Source: Vibrio sp.
Lineage (GTDB): Bacteria; Pseudomonadota; Gammaproteobacteria; Enterobacterales; Vibrionaceae
DNA length: 14,313 nt
Direction: 5' to 3'
NCBI GenBank assembly: GCA_007124475.1
Contig: SLFB01000049.1
Location: forward strand, 1 to 14,313
A program made the translations under genes and the position numbers. This document shows, piece after piece, positions 14,302 through 14,313 of the stretch (the first letter of the stretch is position 1; the number at the start of each line of letters is the position of its first letter). The notes under the pieces are model-generated. The model worked only from the letters and a program-made list of their open reading frames with translations, was not told the DNA's origin and ran no database searches.

Positions 14302-14313
14302 AACGGGAGAGAA
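14270..14313 (-). ncRNA. spf: Probable 3' end of Spot 42 RNA (partial)
   Basis: In E. coli and in vibrios the Hfq-binding sRNA Spot 42 lies between polA and engB, convergent with engB, and ends in an intrinsic terminator. The leftward terminator here is at exactly that position and orientation. Only the terminator stem and a few upstream bases are inside the window, so sequence identity cannot be judged and the call rests on synteny. spf is repressed by cAMP-CRP, which would link it to cyaA in this window. Confidence 0.4.

Overview
The window is ordinary core chromosome of a gamma-proteobacterium, almost certainly a Vibrio or close relative. The protein sequences (DapF, LysA, HemN, EngB, HemC) look as I remember the Vibrio cholerae group. 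The gene order combines the E. coli cyaA/hemCDXY and hemN/yihI/engB neighbourhoods with a Vibrio-type lptM-lysA-dapF-DUF484 block. I see no prophage, insertion sequence, CRISPR array, tRNA or rRNA.

Left part (1-2621, all leftward): lptM, lysA, dapF and a DUF484 gene cut by the window edge. These are closely spaced and probably one operon, making meso-diaminopimelate and lysine; lptM encodes the small lipoprotein that helps LptD mature. Next comes a 263-bp gap (2622-2884). In E. coli and in the vibrios I know, the frataxin gene cyaY would lie here, but it is absent. The gap holds a doubtful small ORF and a tandem 16-bp repeat inside an inverted repeat that runs over the cyaA stop codon. cyaA (leftward) encodes class I adenylate cyclase, with a TTG start.

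Middle (5414-9937): a 410-bp divergent control region separates cyaA from hemC. It holds a CRP-like site lying on the candidate cyaA -10 element, as in E. coli cyaA autorepression, a second CRP-like site and two inverted repeats. hemC, hemD, hemX and hemY run rightward as a tight operon for the tetrapyrrole steps from porphobilinogen to uroporphyrinogen III, plus two membrane proteins. A bidirectional terminator separates hemY from the convergent hemN.

Right part (9941-14313): reading leftward, a zinc-ribbon methyltransferase, yihI (regulator of the ribosome-assembly GTPase Der), a DUF2489 membrane protein and hemN (oxygen-independent coproporphyrinogen III dehydrogenase). A 436-bp gap with a degenerate ERIC-like fragment and an extended -10 promoter leads to rightward engB, another ribosome-assembly GTPase, which is best started at TTG. 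The last hairpin has its U-tract on the minus strand, so it ends a transcript entering from the right. By synteny this is probably the Spot 42 RNA gene (spf).

No new system is evident. The points worth a second look are the missing cyaY and the repeats in its place, four TTG starts among fourteen genes, the cyaA control region, the palindrome ahead of the engB ribosome binding site, and the orphan methyltransferase joined to yihI.
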